Below are positions 18,151 to 26,460 of a stretch of DNA of 64,000 bases, in pieces. A program made the position numbers and the translations under genes. The stretch comes from an uncultured Spirochaetales bacterium. Lineage in GTDB: Bacteria; Spirochaetota; Spirochaetia; Sphaerochaetales; Sphaerochaetaceae. The notes beneath the pieces are model-generated. The model saw nothing but the letters and a program-made list of their open reading frames with translations, was not told where the DNA came from and ran no database searches. The stretch spans positions 310,001 through 374,000 of the forward strand of contig CASFDA010000013.1 in the NCBI GenBank assembly GCA_949293335.1. Reading direction: 5' to 3'. Numbering within the stretch: the stretch's first letter is position 1; the number at the start of each line of letters is the position of its first letter.

Positions 18151-18223
18151 CCTTGACTAAAATCATCTTAATTTAGTAACTTCATTAAGAGCAAAGGGCG
18201 TAACTGGATGATTTTAGTTAAGG
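18151..18223. promoter_or_regulatory. 17-bp inverted repeat between divergent GH57 units, candidate operator
   Basis: CCTTGACTAAAATCATC (18151-18167) is mirrored by GATGATTTTAGTTAAGG (18207-18223) with one mismatch. The left arm contains the TTGACT -35 of the rightward promoter (TAACTT at 18177-18182, 18-base spacer); the right arm covers the ATG at 18208. Only the right arm would be in the mRNA, so this is a DNA element, not an RNA hairpin. Arm centres are 56 bases apart, close to five helical turns. Confidence 0.5.
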
Positions 18224-18921
18224 TTGATTCGCTGTCCACGCAGGAGTTGAGAAATATTGCCGAAGAGGAAGGAGTTGTCGGGTTTGACGCACTCGACAGA
18301 GATGGCCTTGTTGCGGCACTGCGTGAGTATTTCGATGAGGATGAGGAGAGTGCTCGCGATTCTTCTGTAAACAGGCGTTTCCTTTATGGCCTTACAGATT
18401 ACAGGGATATCGACAAAGAGATTGATAAGCTCCCTGGTGTAGTAGATCTTCCTGAAAGCTATCCGAATACAGAGATACACCTTCTTTACAAGAATCCTGA
18501 CTGGGCATATGCCTATTGGGCGATTAGCCAGTTTGATCTGAAGAGGCTCGAGGAGTCAGGTGGTGATCTCTTTCTGACAGTACACGTCTCTGACAAGACA
18601 GGGGAGAGAGCATTCAGCATACCGATCACAATCGAGGATTCTGAGTGGAATGTCGCTCTCCCATCCCATGGGGGAACATGTTCTGTATTGATCACGACTG
18701 AAGTTGATGGGAAGAGTCTTGAATTGGCGCATTCGTCGCCACTGAAACTCATCGATTCATATTATCTCGAGAATCCCGATGAGGTAATCAAGAACGATAA
18801 TCTGTTCAGGATCTATCTGTCACAGATAACAAACAAGGATGGAGAGATTGAGTATACACCATTGGTAAAAGAGATACTCGATCTTTACGAGAAGGAGGAC
18901 AAGGAAAGATGGAAAGTGTGA
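18208..18921 (+). CDS. DUF4912 protein with SAP/Rho-N-like start
   Basis: A 237-residue protein. Residues 8-42 (LSTQELRNIAEEEGVVGFDA and on) resemble the helical Rho N-terminal/SAP-like motif, and the core HLLYKNPDWAYAYWAIS near 91 is typical of DUF4912. Function is unknown; in spirochaetes such genes often precede GH57 branching enzymes, as here (12-base overlap). AAAGGG lies about 7 bases before the ATG. I infer a role in alpha-glucan metabolism or its control from this pairing only. Confidence 0.7.
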   Translation: MILVKVDSLSTQELRNIAEEEGVVGFDALDRDGLVAALREYFDEDEESARDSSVNRRFLYGLTDYRDIDKEIDKLPGVVDLPESYPNTEIHLLYKNPDWAYAYWAISQFDLKRLEESGGDLFLTVHVSDKTGERAFSIPITIEDSEWNVALPSHGGTCSVLITTEVDGKSLELAHSSPLKLIDSYYLENPDEVIKNDNLFRIYLSQITNKDGEIEYTPLVKEILDLYEKEDKERWKV

Positions 18922-20507
18922 ACAATGTGAATCTGATTCTGCATGCCCATCTTCCTTATGTGCGCCACCTCGAATATCCGAGATTTCTGGAAGAGGACTG
19001 GTTTTTTGAAAGCCTCAACGAATCTTATATCCCACTCCTGAGGACACTCACAGAGCTTGCTGCGAAGGGTGTGAATTACAAGATAGCGATATGTTTTTCC
19101 CCGACGCTTCTCACTATGCTTCAGGACGATATGCTCAAGAAGAGGTTCATCAATTATATGAACCTGCATATAGAGCTTGGAGCGAATGAGGAAAAGAGGC
19201 TCTCTGGAAAGAGCGAGAATGCCAATATGAAGAAGCTCGCTTCAATTTATTTGAAGAGTCTGAAGGATAATCTCGCATACTTCGAAGAGCATAACAACAG
19301 CATCATCTCTGAGATCAAGAAGCTTTGGAATGACGGGCATCTTGAGCTTTTTACTACCGCAGCGACACATGCATACCTTCCACTATATCGCGAGTTCCCG
19401 ACAGCTATCAGGAGTCAGGTGATCGTCGGTATAGAGACATTCGAAGAGGTTTTCGGCTTCAGGCCGGATGGCTTCTGGCTTCCTGAATGTGGTTATTATC
19501 CAGGTCTTGACGAAGTGCTTTCAAGGTATGGAATAAGATGGTGCCAGATTGCAAGCCACGCCGTTATCTCCAGCCGTGATAAGAGTCTTTATGGCGGTTA
19601 TAAGCCCATCAGGCTTCCAAGTGGACTTTATGCGTTTGCCCGTGACTGGAATATTACATCGCTTGTATGGTCAGACCGTTCCGGTTATCCATGCGATGGA
19701 GATTACAGGGAATTCTACAGGGACATTGGCTATGATCTCCCTTTGGACTATATCAGGAAATATATCCATGAGCCAGAAGTGAGAGTGTTCACAGGCTTCA
19801 AATATTATGCGATTACCGGTCGCGAGAACGACAAGAGGGAGTATGACATCGAAAAAGCGATGAACAAGCTTTCTCTCCATGTCGACAATTTCATTTATCA
19901 CATCAAGAGAAATGGGTTGATGCTCTCTGGCTTGAATGTTGAGAATCCTGTCTTCAACCTCTGTTTTGATCAGGAGCTTTTCGGCCATAGGTGGTTTGAA
20001 GGGATTGCTTTCCTTCGTGAATTCCTGATCCGTTCGTCAAAGGATGACAAGATCAGGCTCACAACCCCATCTGAAAATCTCAAGGATCCTTCGATAGGTT
20101 ACGAGAAGCTTTATATCAATGAGTCTTCTTGGGGCAGTGGCGGTTATTCTGACGTCTGGCTCGATGATACGAATATCTGGGTCTACAGGCACATACACAA
20201 GGCGATCGAGAGGATGGAAGAACTCACTCAGCGTTTCCCGTCCCAGGGCTCTCTGAAGGGAAGATTCCTCAATCAGGCATCAAGGGAGGTCCTCCTCGCC
20301 ATGAGTTCTGACTGGCCTTACATCCTTCACGACAGGACGAGTGTCACATATGCGGAAAAGAGGATCCGCAATCATCTGGGGTCTTTCAACGTCGTGTACT
20401 CCGCAATGTGCAAGAACACGGTCAATACCGAATGGCTTATAAAAGCAGAGCGCAGGAACGCGATATTCCCTAACATTGATTACAACATCTTCAATCCGAT
20501 GAAGTGA
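18909..20507 (+). CDS. GH57 1,4-alpha-glucan branching enzyme-like protein
   Basis: A 532-residue GH57 protein of the DUF1957/branching-enzyme type, likely acting on glycogen-like polymer in the cytosol. Catalytic landmarks are in place: HAHLPYVRHLEYPR at the start, the nucleophile Glu in GFWLPECGY near residue 190, and the acid Asp in CFDQELFGHRWFEG near 355. The C-terminal helical part (ASREVLLAMSSDWPY near 455) also fits. It overlaps the DUF4912 gene and is followed directly by an intrinsic terminator. Confidence 0.85.
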   Translation: MESVNNVNLILHAHLPYVRHLEYPRFLEEDWFFESLNESYIPLLRTLTELAAKGVNYKIAICFSPTLLTMLQDDMLKKRFINYMNLHIELGANEEKRLSGKSENANMKKLASIYLKSLKDNLAYFEEHNNSIISEIKKLWNDGHLELFTTAATHAYLPLYREFPTAIRSQVIVGIETFEEVFGFRPDGFWLPECGYYPGLDEVLSRYGIRWCQIASHAVISSRDKSLYGGYKPIRLPSGLYAFARDWNITSLVWSDRSGYPCDGDYREFYRDIGYDLPLDYIRKYIHEPEVRVFTGFKYYAITGRENDKREYDIEKAMNKLSLHVDNFIYHIKRNGLMLSGLNVENPVFNLCFDQELFGHRWFEGIAFLREFLIRSSKDDKIRLTTPSENLKDPSIGYEKLYINESSWGSGGYSDVWLDDTNIWVYRHIHKAIERMEELTQRFPSQGSLKGRFLNQASREVLLAMSSDWPYILHDRTSVTYAEKRIRNHLGSFNVVYSAMCKNTVNTEWLIKAERRNAIFPNIDYNIFNPMK

Positions 20508-20508
20508 A

Positions 20509-20534
20509 AAGGGGCGGACGCACCGCCCTTTTTT
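20509..20534 (+). terminator. intrinsic terminator after the GH57 branching enzyme
   Basis: GGGCGG (20512-20517), loop ACGCA, CCGCCC (20523-20528), then TTTTTT. The reverse strand gives the same stem followed by CTTTT, so it may also stop the convergent gene that ends at 20533. Confidence 0.8.
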
Positions 20535-21528
20535 AATTTATGAAGTATTTCGGATTCTTCCTGTAGCGGATAAAAGTGCTCCTTGCAGCAAGAATGAAGA
20601 TGAAGAATTCCAGGGAAAAATTGGACTGGAAATATCTTCCCTCCCTAAAATAAACCAGCTTGGCGTCTACGAGTGGCGATAGTGCGTCCTTTAGAAAATC
20701 ACTTGGGATCATACCCAAGAGGGTCAATAGGTCGGTAAAGCATGAAATATGGAAGGATTCGTATCCTCCTCCGACCAGATTGAAAGAGTCCAAAATCTCC
20801 AGAAGTGCACTTGAAAACACGATAAAAAGCATCGGGTACAAGGCAAAAGACGGCCGCTTGAGGAGAAAGCTGAAAACAAACAACAGGAGAGTAAAGAGCG
20901 CAGGTTCGTCTGAAAATATGTAGTAAAGTTTGAACATATTTCCAGCACGTGGAGCAAGAAGGATATATGGATATGCATAAAGCAGTAGCGAGAGAACGAA
21001 AAGGAAGATGACAAGCTTCCTGCATTTTTCATTCATGATCAGGTAGAGGATGAAAACGGGAATAACCATTTTCAAAACCCACGCGACAAAATTCACGTAT
21101 GCGCGCATATCTTTCATCATTGTTGTACCGTATTCACCCAACAATACTCCGACCAGCCATATGAGAAGACAAGCAGCCATCGTCTTTTTCATTCCCATTG
21201 CAGTTGAGAACGCCAGAAGGCAAATGCCGAATATGCCGAGAACCTCCATAAAGCCATTCCACTTTGCAATCTGGATTGCAAGGCATGTAAGTGCAATCAA
21301 AAGCAAGGACGAGAAAACTCCATACAATCTGGAATGCCTGACAATGCAGAAAATCGTCAATGCAAGCGATGCCAATGCAAATATTGCAAAAAATGCAGTT
21401 GCTATCTCTTCAGATAGTGTCTTTAGATAGAAAATAATGAGACCGATGACGAATAGAGTGAAAAAACCGCCCCCTGCGCTGACCAGAACGTATTCATTCC
21501 CCCAGTTATCCCTGACTGTATCTGACAT
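20533..21528 (-). CDS. polytopic membrane protein of unknown function
   Basis: A 331-residue protein with roughly ten hydrophobic segments and few charged residues, starting MSDTVRDNWGNEYVL and ending in a basic tail (RYRKNPKYFIN). No family motif is recognised. GGAGG lies 6 bases before the ATG, and the leader holds an imperfect hairpin (about 21548-21573). It is a single-gene unit between the GH57 operon and the division cluster. Confidence 0.6.
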   Translation of the reverse strand: MSDTVRDNWGNEYVLVSAGGGFFTLFVIGLIIFYLKTLSEEIATAFFAIFALASLALTIFCIVRHSRLYGVFSSLLLIALTCLAIQIAKWNGFMEVLGIFGICLLAFSTAMGMKKTMAACLLIWLVGVLLGEYGTTMMKDMRAYVNFVAWVLKMVIPVFILYLIMNEKCRKLVIFLFVLSLLLYAYPYILLAPRAGNMFKLYYIFSDEPALFTLLLFVFSFLLKRPSFALYPMLFIVFSSALLEILDSFNLVGGGYESFHISCFTDLLTLLGMIPSDFLKDALSPLVDAKLVYFREGRYFQSNFSLEFFIFILAARSTFIRYRKNPKYFIN

Positions 21529-21712
21529 GCAAACCTCCGGAGAAAAGCAATATCAGAAGAAATAATCTGATTGAAGCCTTATAGTCCGGATTCATGAAAG
21601 TGAAACAAAATATTTTCATTTTGCGATCGAGCTTCAAAAGTATGGATGTAACGAAGTGAAAATAATTCACATTCGAATTTTCTGGGCTATATCTAAAAGA
21701 GGATGATTCTGG

Positions 21713-21737
21713 ACACCGAAAATTTTCGGTGTTTTTT
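21713..21737 (+). terminator. perfect 20-bp palindrome with T-run, upstream of mraZ
   Basis: ACACCGAAAATTTTCGGTGT (21713-21732) is fully self-complementary and followed by TTTTT. No plus-strand gene ends nearby: the previous one stops at 20507 with its own terminator. It could insulate the division operon, end an unseen small RNA from 21529-21712, or act in a leader. Nothing else in 21529-21712 could be supported. Confidence 0.6.
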
Positions 21738-21738
21738 A

Positions 21739-21767
21739 TTGCGCTTAAATCCCAACTGGTGTAGGCT
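21739..21767 (+). promoter_or_regulatory. probable promoter of the mraZ division operon
   Basis: TTGCGC (21739-21744), 17 bases, TAGGCT (21762-21767). Transcription would begin near 21774, inside the repeated MraZ-type boxes. Confidence 0.45.
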
Positions 21768-21803
21768 AAGTGGAAAGAAGTGGTGGGTTTTCCCATAAAG
21801 TGG
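21768..21803 (+). promoter_or_regulatory. MraZ-type operator: AAGTGG repeats on a 10-bp grid
   Basis: AAGTGG occurs at 21768, 21778 and 21798, exactly in step with a 10-base period; the fourth grid position (21788) is empty. MraZ is known to bind tandem boxes of the AAAGTG/TGGG type before its own operon, so autoregulation is expected. The boxes cover the predicted transcription start and end 8 bases before the mraZ ATG. Confidence 0.75.
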
Positions 21804-21810
21804 TGCAATA

Positions 21811-22275
21811 ATGAGGTTGGTTACTGGCATTTTCGAGTCGAATGTAGATGAGAAGGGGAGGTTTCTCCTTCCTTCCCGTATGCGCCAGGCCCTCGACACC
21901 AAAGTCCTATATGTCCTCCCGGGCTTTGATGAGAACCATTTGATGCTTATGACCCCATCTTACTTCGAAGATCGGTTTTCTCAGGCTGTGCTTTCCTCCG
22001 ATGACGCCATGTTCAGCGAAGACAAGCGCAGTCTCATTAGAAGATTGTTATCCCCTGCGATCGAGATTGAGCTTGATAGTGCGGGGAGAATAAATATTCC
22101 GCTGAAGATGAGGGAAGAGTATGGAATTCTGAACAAGAGCCAGGTGACTCTTCTCGGAGTTGGCTACGCTGTGGAAGTCTGGAACAGCGAGACTTATGCG
22201 GAGATCCTCAAGAAAGAGGAGAACAAGGAAACCCTATCTGAGCTGGCAGGAAAACTGATAGCGGGGGGAAAGTGA
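21811..22275 (+). CDS. mraZ: transcriptional regulator MraZ
   Basis: A 154-residue AbrB-fold DNA-binding protein that controls the dcw cluster. Two SpoVT/AbrB-like repeats are visible: FESNVDEKGRFLLPSRMRQA near residue 8 and IELDSAGRINIPLKMREEYG near 87. The ATG directly follows repeated AAGTGG boxes. It overlaps rsmH by ATGA-type coupling (22272-22275). It is the first gene of the division operon. Confidence 0.93.
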   Translation: MRLVTGIFESNVDEKGRFLLPSRMRQALDTKVLYVLPGFDENHLMLMTPSYFEDRFSQAVLSSDDAMFSEDKRSLIRRLLSPAIEIELDSAGRINIPLKMREEYGILNKSQVTLLGVGYAVEVWNSETYAEILKKEENKETLSELAGKLIAGGK

Positions 22276-23177
22276 TGGAATTCCTCCACTATAGCGTAAT
22301 GTATCGTGAGGTCCTCGAATATCTTGTACCTGCCCACCTGGATGGAACGATGGTCGATGCTACCACCGGAGAGGGGGGACACACCCGTCTCTTTCTGGAA
22401 AAGTATCCGAAGTTGAAAGTTATCGGACTCGACAGGGACGAAGGAATACAGCAGAAGGCAAAGGAAAGACTCAAGGAGTTTTCTCCACGTTTTACCCCTG
22501 TACTCACTTGGTTCGACGAGTATTTCAAGACAGCAGGAGATGAGAGTGTCGATCTGGTTCTCTTTGACCTTGGCATCTCCACCTATCACTATAGGGAAAG
22601 CGGAAGGGGTTTTTCCTTCTCTACAGACGAACCTCTTGATATGAGGCTCGATGAGAAAGCATCCTTTGACGCTTCCTATATAGTCAACAATTATAGCGAA
22701 GAGGATCTTAGCAATCTGATCTACCAGTACGGCGAGGAAAGGTATTCTCGCCGCATCAGCAGGGCGATTGTTAAAAAGAGGGAAGAGAAGAGGATAGAGA
22801 AAGCAAGTGAGCTCGAGGACATTATCTTTCATGCGGTACCAGATAGTTACCGTCATGGGAGGATCAGTCCTGCCACACGTACATTTCAGGCATTGCGCAT
22901 TGCGGTAAATGGAGAGCTTGACAGGATCAAGCCCGCCCTTCTCGATGCGATAAGGGCCCTGAAGACTAATGGAAGAATGGGTGTGATCACATTCCATAGC
23001 CTTGAGGACAGGATCGTGAAATGGACGCTGAAAGAGAGAGAAAAGGATGTCAGGGATATAAAGATCTTGACTAAAAAACCAGTCAGGCCGACAGCGGAGG
23101 AGGAGAGTGAGAATCCACCTTCGAGGAGCGCGAAATTAAGAGTCGTTGAGAAGATAGAGAAAGAGGTGAATATATGA
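22272..23177 (+). CDS. rsmH: 16S rRNA (cytosine1402-N4)-methyltransferase
   Basis: RsmH (MraW) methylates 16S rRNA C1402 using SAM. Seen: HYSVMYREVLEYL at the start, the SAM motif VDATTGEGGHTRLF near residue 27, DLVLFDLGIS near 96, GFSFSTDEPLDMRLD near 114, and TFQALRIAVNGELD near 202. 301 residues is normal. It overlaps mraZ and the ftsL-like gene, keeping the ancestral mraZ-rsmH-ftsL order. Confidence 0.93.
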   Translation: MMEFLHYSVMYREVLEYLVPAHLDGTMVDATTGEGGHTRLFLEKYPKLKVIGLDRDEGIQQKAKERLKEFSPRFTPVLTWFDEYFKTAGDESVDLVLFDLGISTYHYRESGRGFSFSTDEPLDMRLDEKASFDASYIVNNYSEEDLSNLIYQYGEERYSRRISRAIVKKREEKRIEKASELEDIIFHAVPDSYRHGRISPATRTFQALRIAVNGELDRIKPALLDAIRALKTNGRMGVITFHSLEDRIVKWTLKEREKDVRDIKILTKKPVRPTAEEESENPPSRSAKLRVVEKIEKEVNI

Positions 23178-23440
23178 AACTGTTTTCAATCGAAAAGAAC
23201 GGAATTGGGATTGAGTACAAGGCTCTCATCATTGTTTCAATTGTTCTTCTGTTCATCCTTGCCTTCATTCCGCTTTGGCAGATTGGAGTCAACCGGACAA
23301 TAGAGATCAGTCAGGAGATGCAGAGTGAGAATATGCTCCGTTTGGCTGAAAAAGAGAGGCTGATCGAAGGCCTGATCGCAAGTGGGGAGAATAGAGCAGT
23401 AAATAGTGAGGAACTGTCTGCCATAGCTTCTTTGAACTAA
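23174..23440 (+). CDS. ftsL: FtsL/DivIC-like small bitopic division protein
   Basis: An 88-residue protein with one membrane helix (about 19-38) and a short charged helix behind it (SENMLRLAEKERLIEGLIAS), the plan of FtsL. Sequence alone does not prove the family; position directly after rsmH and overlap with it do most of the work. In the usual order ftsI follows, but here the next gene is an ftsW-like one, so its normal partner is missing from the operon. Confidence 0.6.
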   Translation: MKLFSIEKNGIGIEYKALIIVSIVLLFILAFIPLWQIGVNRTIEISQEMQSENMLRLAEKERLIEGLIASGENRAVNSEELSAIASLN

Positions 23441-23457
23441 ATAATTAAAATGCTAGG

Positions 23458-24624
23458 ATGGACTTGATGCTTGACAGAGAGGAAATGAACTACGATGACT
23501 TCACCTTGAGAGACGTCAACAAAGACGAGCTTTCCGGTTCGCTTGCCCCTTTCACGCTTTTAGTCATCGTGCTCTTTCTTACGGCATCAGGTTTTCTTGT
23601 ATCATATAGTGCATCGTACGATGTGGCCCTTCGCTCAGGATCAGTCCACTACTTCCATTTTCTCGAGATGGTGTTCTTCTTCGCTCTGTCCTTCCTGACA
23701 GGTGTCCTTGTCTTCTTCACGAAGAAAGAGAAGCTGGAAGTGCTTCCATATGTGATATATCCGATCTCATCTTTTCTTCTCTTTTTCCTCAGCTATCTGC
23801 AGATCACAGGAAAGAGTGCGGAAGTACTGCCGTTTCCAGTAATAAATGGCTGTGATGCGCTGACATTTTCAACAGTTTTGATAGTTGCATCTGCGTTCCC
23901 ACGTATAAGGAACAAGGAGAGGAGAGGTTGGTGGTATCTGCTGATCTCTCTTCTTGGAACAGCCTCGATTCTCCTGATGGTCGTGATGGGGGAGTACACA
24001 TATGCGTTTTTGTACTTCGCAACCTTATTGGTCCTCTTTTACCTCGCACGTTTCAGTCTCAGGTTCATTTTCTTCTATGCGCTGTTCAATCTCACAGCGT
24101 TCTTGTTCCTATTCCTGATGATTCCATCGGCTATCGAGAACGTCTTTGCCCGTATTGCATTTCTAAACGGGGAAAGCCCAGATTCGGAACGGCTGATATA
24201 TTCGATGAACGCCATCAAGGAGGGAGGCCTCCTTGGAAAGGGATTCGGAAACGGTTATTACAAGCTTGGTCTCATTGATGGAATAGAGGATGACTATGTC
24301 TTTGCAAATATCGCTGAGGAACTCGGAATCCTCGGCGCTTTCATCATTTTCCTTCTTTTCCTGTGTCTCTTTGCCATCGGGATGAGGACGAGCAATAGGG
24401 CTGAGCTCATGGGAGATGAGTTCATATCGATCACAGCTTATGGCTTTACATTCGTTATTGTCCTGAAGGCTTTTCTCTCTGTTTTTGTCACAATCGGCAT
24501 TTTCCCATCAAGCGGAATAAGCATGCCGTTTTTCAGCGCCAATGGCTTTGAGCTTTTTTTCACGATTCTTGAGTGTGCGTTCCTGTATCGCTTTGCCCAT
24601 ATTACAGGAAGGAGGGGAAGATGA
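23458..24624 (+). CDS. ftsW: divergent SEDS protein (FtsW/RodA-like)
   Basis: A 388-residue membrane protein with about ten segments and the SEDS layout. The block around residues 250-293 is clearly family-like (AIKEGGLLGKGFGNG, then EDDYVFANIAEELGILG), keeping the Asp of the TDFIF motif. However the usual Gln-Pro-Ser-Glu motif reads Asn-Gly-Cys-Asp (130-133) and the usual PFxSYGGS reads PFFSANGF (357-364). In active SEDS proteins these polymerise lipid II. The changes suggest altered or lost glycosyltransferase activity. It is in the division operon where ftsI, murG and murC are absent. Confidence 0.7.
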   Translation: MDLMLDREEMNYDDFTLRDVNKDELSGSLAPFTLLVIVLFLTASGFLVSYSASYDVALRSGSVHYFHFLEMVFFFALSFLTGVLVFFTKKEKLEVLPYVIYPISSFLLFFLSYLQITGKSAEVLPFPVINGCDALTFSTVLIVASAFPRIRNKERRGWWYLLISLLGTASILLMVVMGEYTYAFLYFATLLVLFYLARFSLRFIFFYALFNLTAFLFLFLMIPSAIENVFARIAFLNGESPDSERLIYSMNAIKEGGLLGKGFGNGYYKLGLIDGIEDDYVFANIAEELGILGAFIIFLLFLCLFAIGMRTSNRAELMGDEFISITAYGFTFVIVLKAFLSVFVTIGIFPSSGISMPFFSANGFELFFTILECAFLYRFAHITGRRGR

Positions 24625-25208
24625 ACGGAAAAGCAATGAAGAATATATGCATTTCTCTTCTTGTTCTCCTTGCATTCTCTCTTCTGATTTCTGATCTTTC
24701 CTTCCTGAAAGCGGATGATATAAGAGTCTTTTCTCTCTTTTCTGATGACATTGTTCTGACCTCCTCTGCTGTTATCTTCACAGATGGAAGTCTTTTCCTT
24801 TTATCTCAGAATGGGGGAATCGAGGTAGTTTCTTCCATTACAGCCAGTTCTCTTATGGAGAGTATGCCTGTTCTGCTAGTCGATGAGAGCCTGATTTCTT
24901 ATTTTTCCATCTATGGGGTAAGTGATCTTCTGGCATATATCTCATCTTTGATAGTTTCCCTTGAAAACGAATATGGAAAGTTATTCCGGTTTTCATATTT
25001 CGGAGGAGTTGATGGGCGTCTTGGAGAGCTCTATATTGCGATTCCTTCGAAAAACATAGTGATCAATATACGTTCCTCGGTCGATCAGACTGAGATAAGA
25101 AATATCATAGATAAAGTTTTCTCGACTGGGGATGAGCTTACCATTCTTGAGAAAAATGAATATATCTATGAAGAGGGAAGTCTTTATTTCCTTCAGGGTG
25201 GTGTGTGA
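24621..25208 (+). CDS. bitopic protein in the ftsQ position
   Basis: Starts at ATG 24621 (ATGA overlap with ftsW; the longer open frame begins inside ftsW). 195 residues: a signal-anchor helix (about 6-24) followed by a mostly beta/alpha extracytoplasmic region with no named motif. FtsQ/DivIB proteins have this topology and sit just before ftsA, so I call it an FtsQ candidate by position. The POTRA signature is not recognisable and the protein is shorter than usual (about 250). Confidence 0.5.
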   Translation: MNGKAMKNICISLLVLLAFSLLISDLSFLKADDIRVFSLFSDDIVLTSSAVIFTDGSLFLLSQNGGIEVVSSITASSLMESMPVLLVDESLISYFSIYGVSDLLAYISSLIVSLENEYGKLFRFSYFGGVDGRLGELYIAIPSKNIVINIRSSVDQTEIRNIIDKVFSTGDELTILEKNEYIYEEGSLYFLQGGV

Positions 25209-25209
25209 T

Positions 25210-26442
25210 ATGGCAAGCGACAAGACTTTACTGGGACTTGATGTAGGTACAACTAGCATAAGGGCTGTTATTGGTTCTCTTTCCCGTGAAGGGGAACTGA
25301 TGATCGAATCAGTTGCCGAAAGAAGCAGCGAGGGTGTCAAGAATGGAAGTATCGTCAACATCGAGCAGACGCTGAAAGCGATCAATAGTGTAGTCTCTGA
25401 TGCGGAACTTCAGAGCGGAAGCGAAGTGACATCGGTTATCCTTGGCATCGGTGGAGACCATATCGAAGGGATAAACTCGAATGGTGCGGTGGGAATCACA
25501 AACAGGGATCAGGAGATAAAGAACGACGATATCAGGAAATCAATCGAGATTGCGCGTGCTCATGATATTCCTCAGGACAAAGAAATTATCCATACTCTCG
25601 TGCAGGATTTCCAAGTCGATTCCCGTTCCGGGATAAAGGATCCGATTGATATGATAGGACACAGGCTTGATACGAGAGTCCTGCTTGTGACCGCATCGTC
25701 TTCGATATGTCAGAATCAGCGCAAGTGCGTGCAGAAGGCGGGACTTCAGGTGCAGCGTCTCTGTCTCCAGTCCCTTGCTGACAGTGAAGTCGTGCTTACG
25801 AGTGAAGAGAAGGAAATGGGCGCGATCGTCATCAATATCGGTTCTGGGACAACAAATATGATCTGCTACAGTCAGGGTAGTCCTGTATATGTGGGAGGAA
25901 TTGCCATGGGAGGGGATATAGTCACAAGCGATATCGCCTACATGCTCCAGCTCCCTAAGGTCGCAGCGGAATCGATAAAGATTGAAAATGGGTCATGCCA
26001 TACCCCGTCGGTCCCTGATGATGAGATGATGATCACACCAGCTGTCGGTGGAAAGCAGTCGTTCCGCTTCCCGAGGAAGGAGCTTGCAAAGGTGATTGAA
26101 CCGAGGATGGCTGAGATATTCTCGATGCTCGAAAGCGAGTTGGAGAAAAATGAAGTCTCTGGTCCTTTTGGCGCGGGAATAGTCCTTGTGGGGGGTGGCT
26201 CTCTCCTTTCGGGCGTAACAGAGCTTGCAAATGAGATATTCCGCCTTCCCGTGAGGATCGGGTTCCCTGTAGCGATCAGTGGCCTTGACAGGCAGTACAT
26301 CAATCCGAAGTACTCGACAGTCCTCGGCCTCGTCAGGCTTGAGGCGAAAAGATACAGGGAAATGAATCCGACCTCGATAGAAAGAAAGGAAAAGAGAGGT
26401 TTTGGTTCAAAGGTCAAAGGTTTTTTTGGAAAGCTGTTTTAG
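25210..26442 (+). CDS. ftsA: cell division protein FtsA
   Basis: An actin-like ATPase that tethers FtsZ to the membrane. Start at ATG 25210 (MASDKTLLGLDVGTTSIRAV), not the longer frame inside the previous gene. Actin-fold motifs: GLDVGTTSIRA near 9, the NIGSGTTNMICY phosphate-2 block near 210, and GIVLVGGGSLLSG near 320. The C-terminal amphipathic helix GFGSKVKGFFGKLF (about 397-410) is the membrane-targeting sequence. 410 residues. The bases before its ATG are identical over 14 nt to those before ftsZ. Confidence 0.93.
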   Translation: MASDKTLLGLDVGTTSIRAVIGSLSREGELMIESVAERSSEGVKNGSIVNIEQTLKAINSVVSDAELQSGSEVTSVILGIGGDHIEGINSNGAVGITNRDQEIKNDDIRKSIEIARAHDIPQDKEIIHTLVQDFQVDSRSGIKDPIDMIGHRLDTRVLLVTASSSICQNQRKCVQKAGLQVQRLCLQSLADSEVVLTSEEKEMGAIVINIGSGTTNMICYSQGSPVYVGGIAMGGDIVTSDIAYMLQLPKVAAESIKIENGSCHTPSVPDDEMMITPAVGGKQSFRFPRKELAKVIEPRMAEIFSMLESELEKNEVSGPFGAGIVLVGGGSLLSGVTELANEIFRLPVRIGFPVAISGLDRQYINPKYSTVLGLVRLEAKRYREMNPTSIERKEKRGFGSKVKGFFGKLF

Positions 26443-26460
26443 ATCATGGAGGTGTGTGAT

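Noticed and set aside
22194-22997. 267-codon open frame antisense to mraZ/rsmH
   Set aside because: No start site, no recognisable protein, and completely overlapped by two clear genes.
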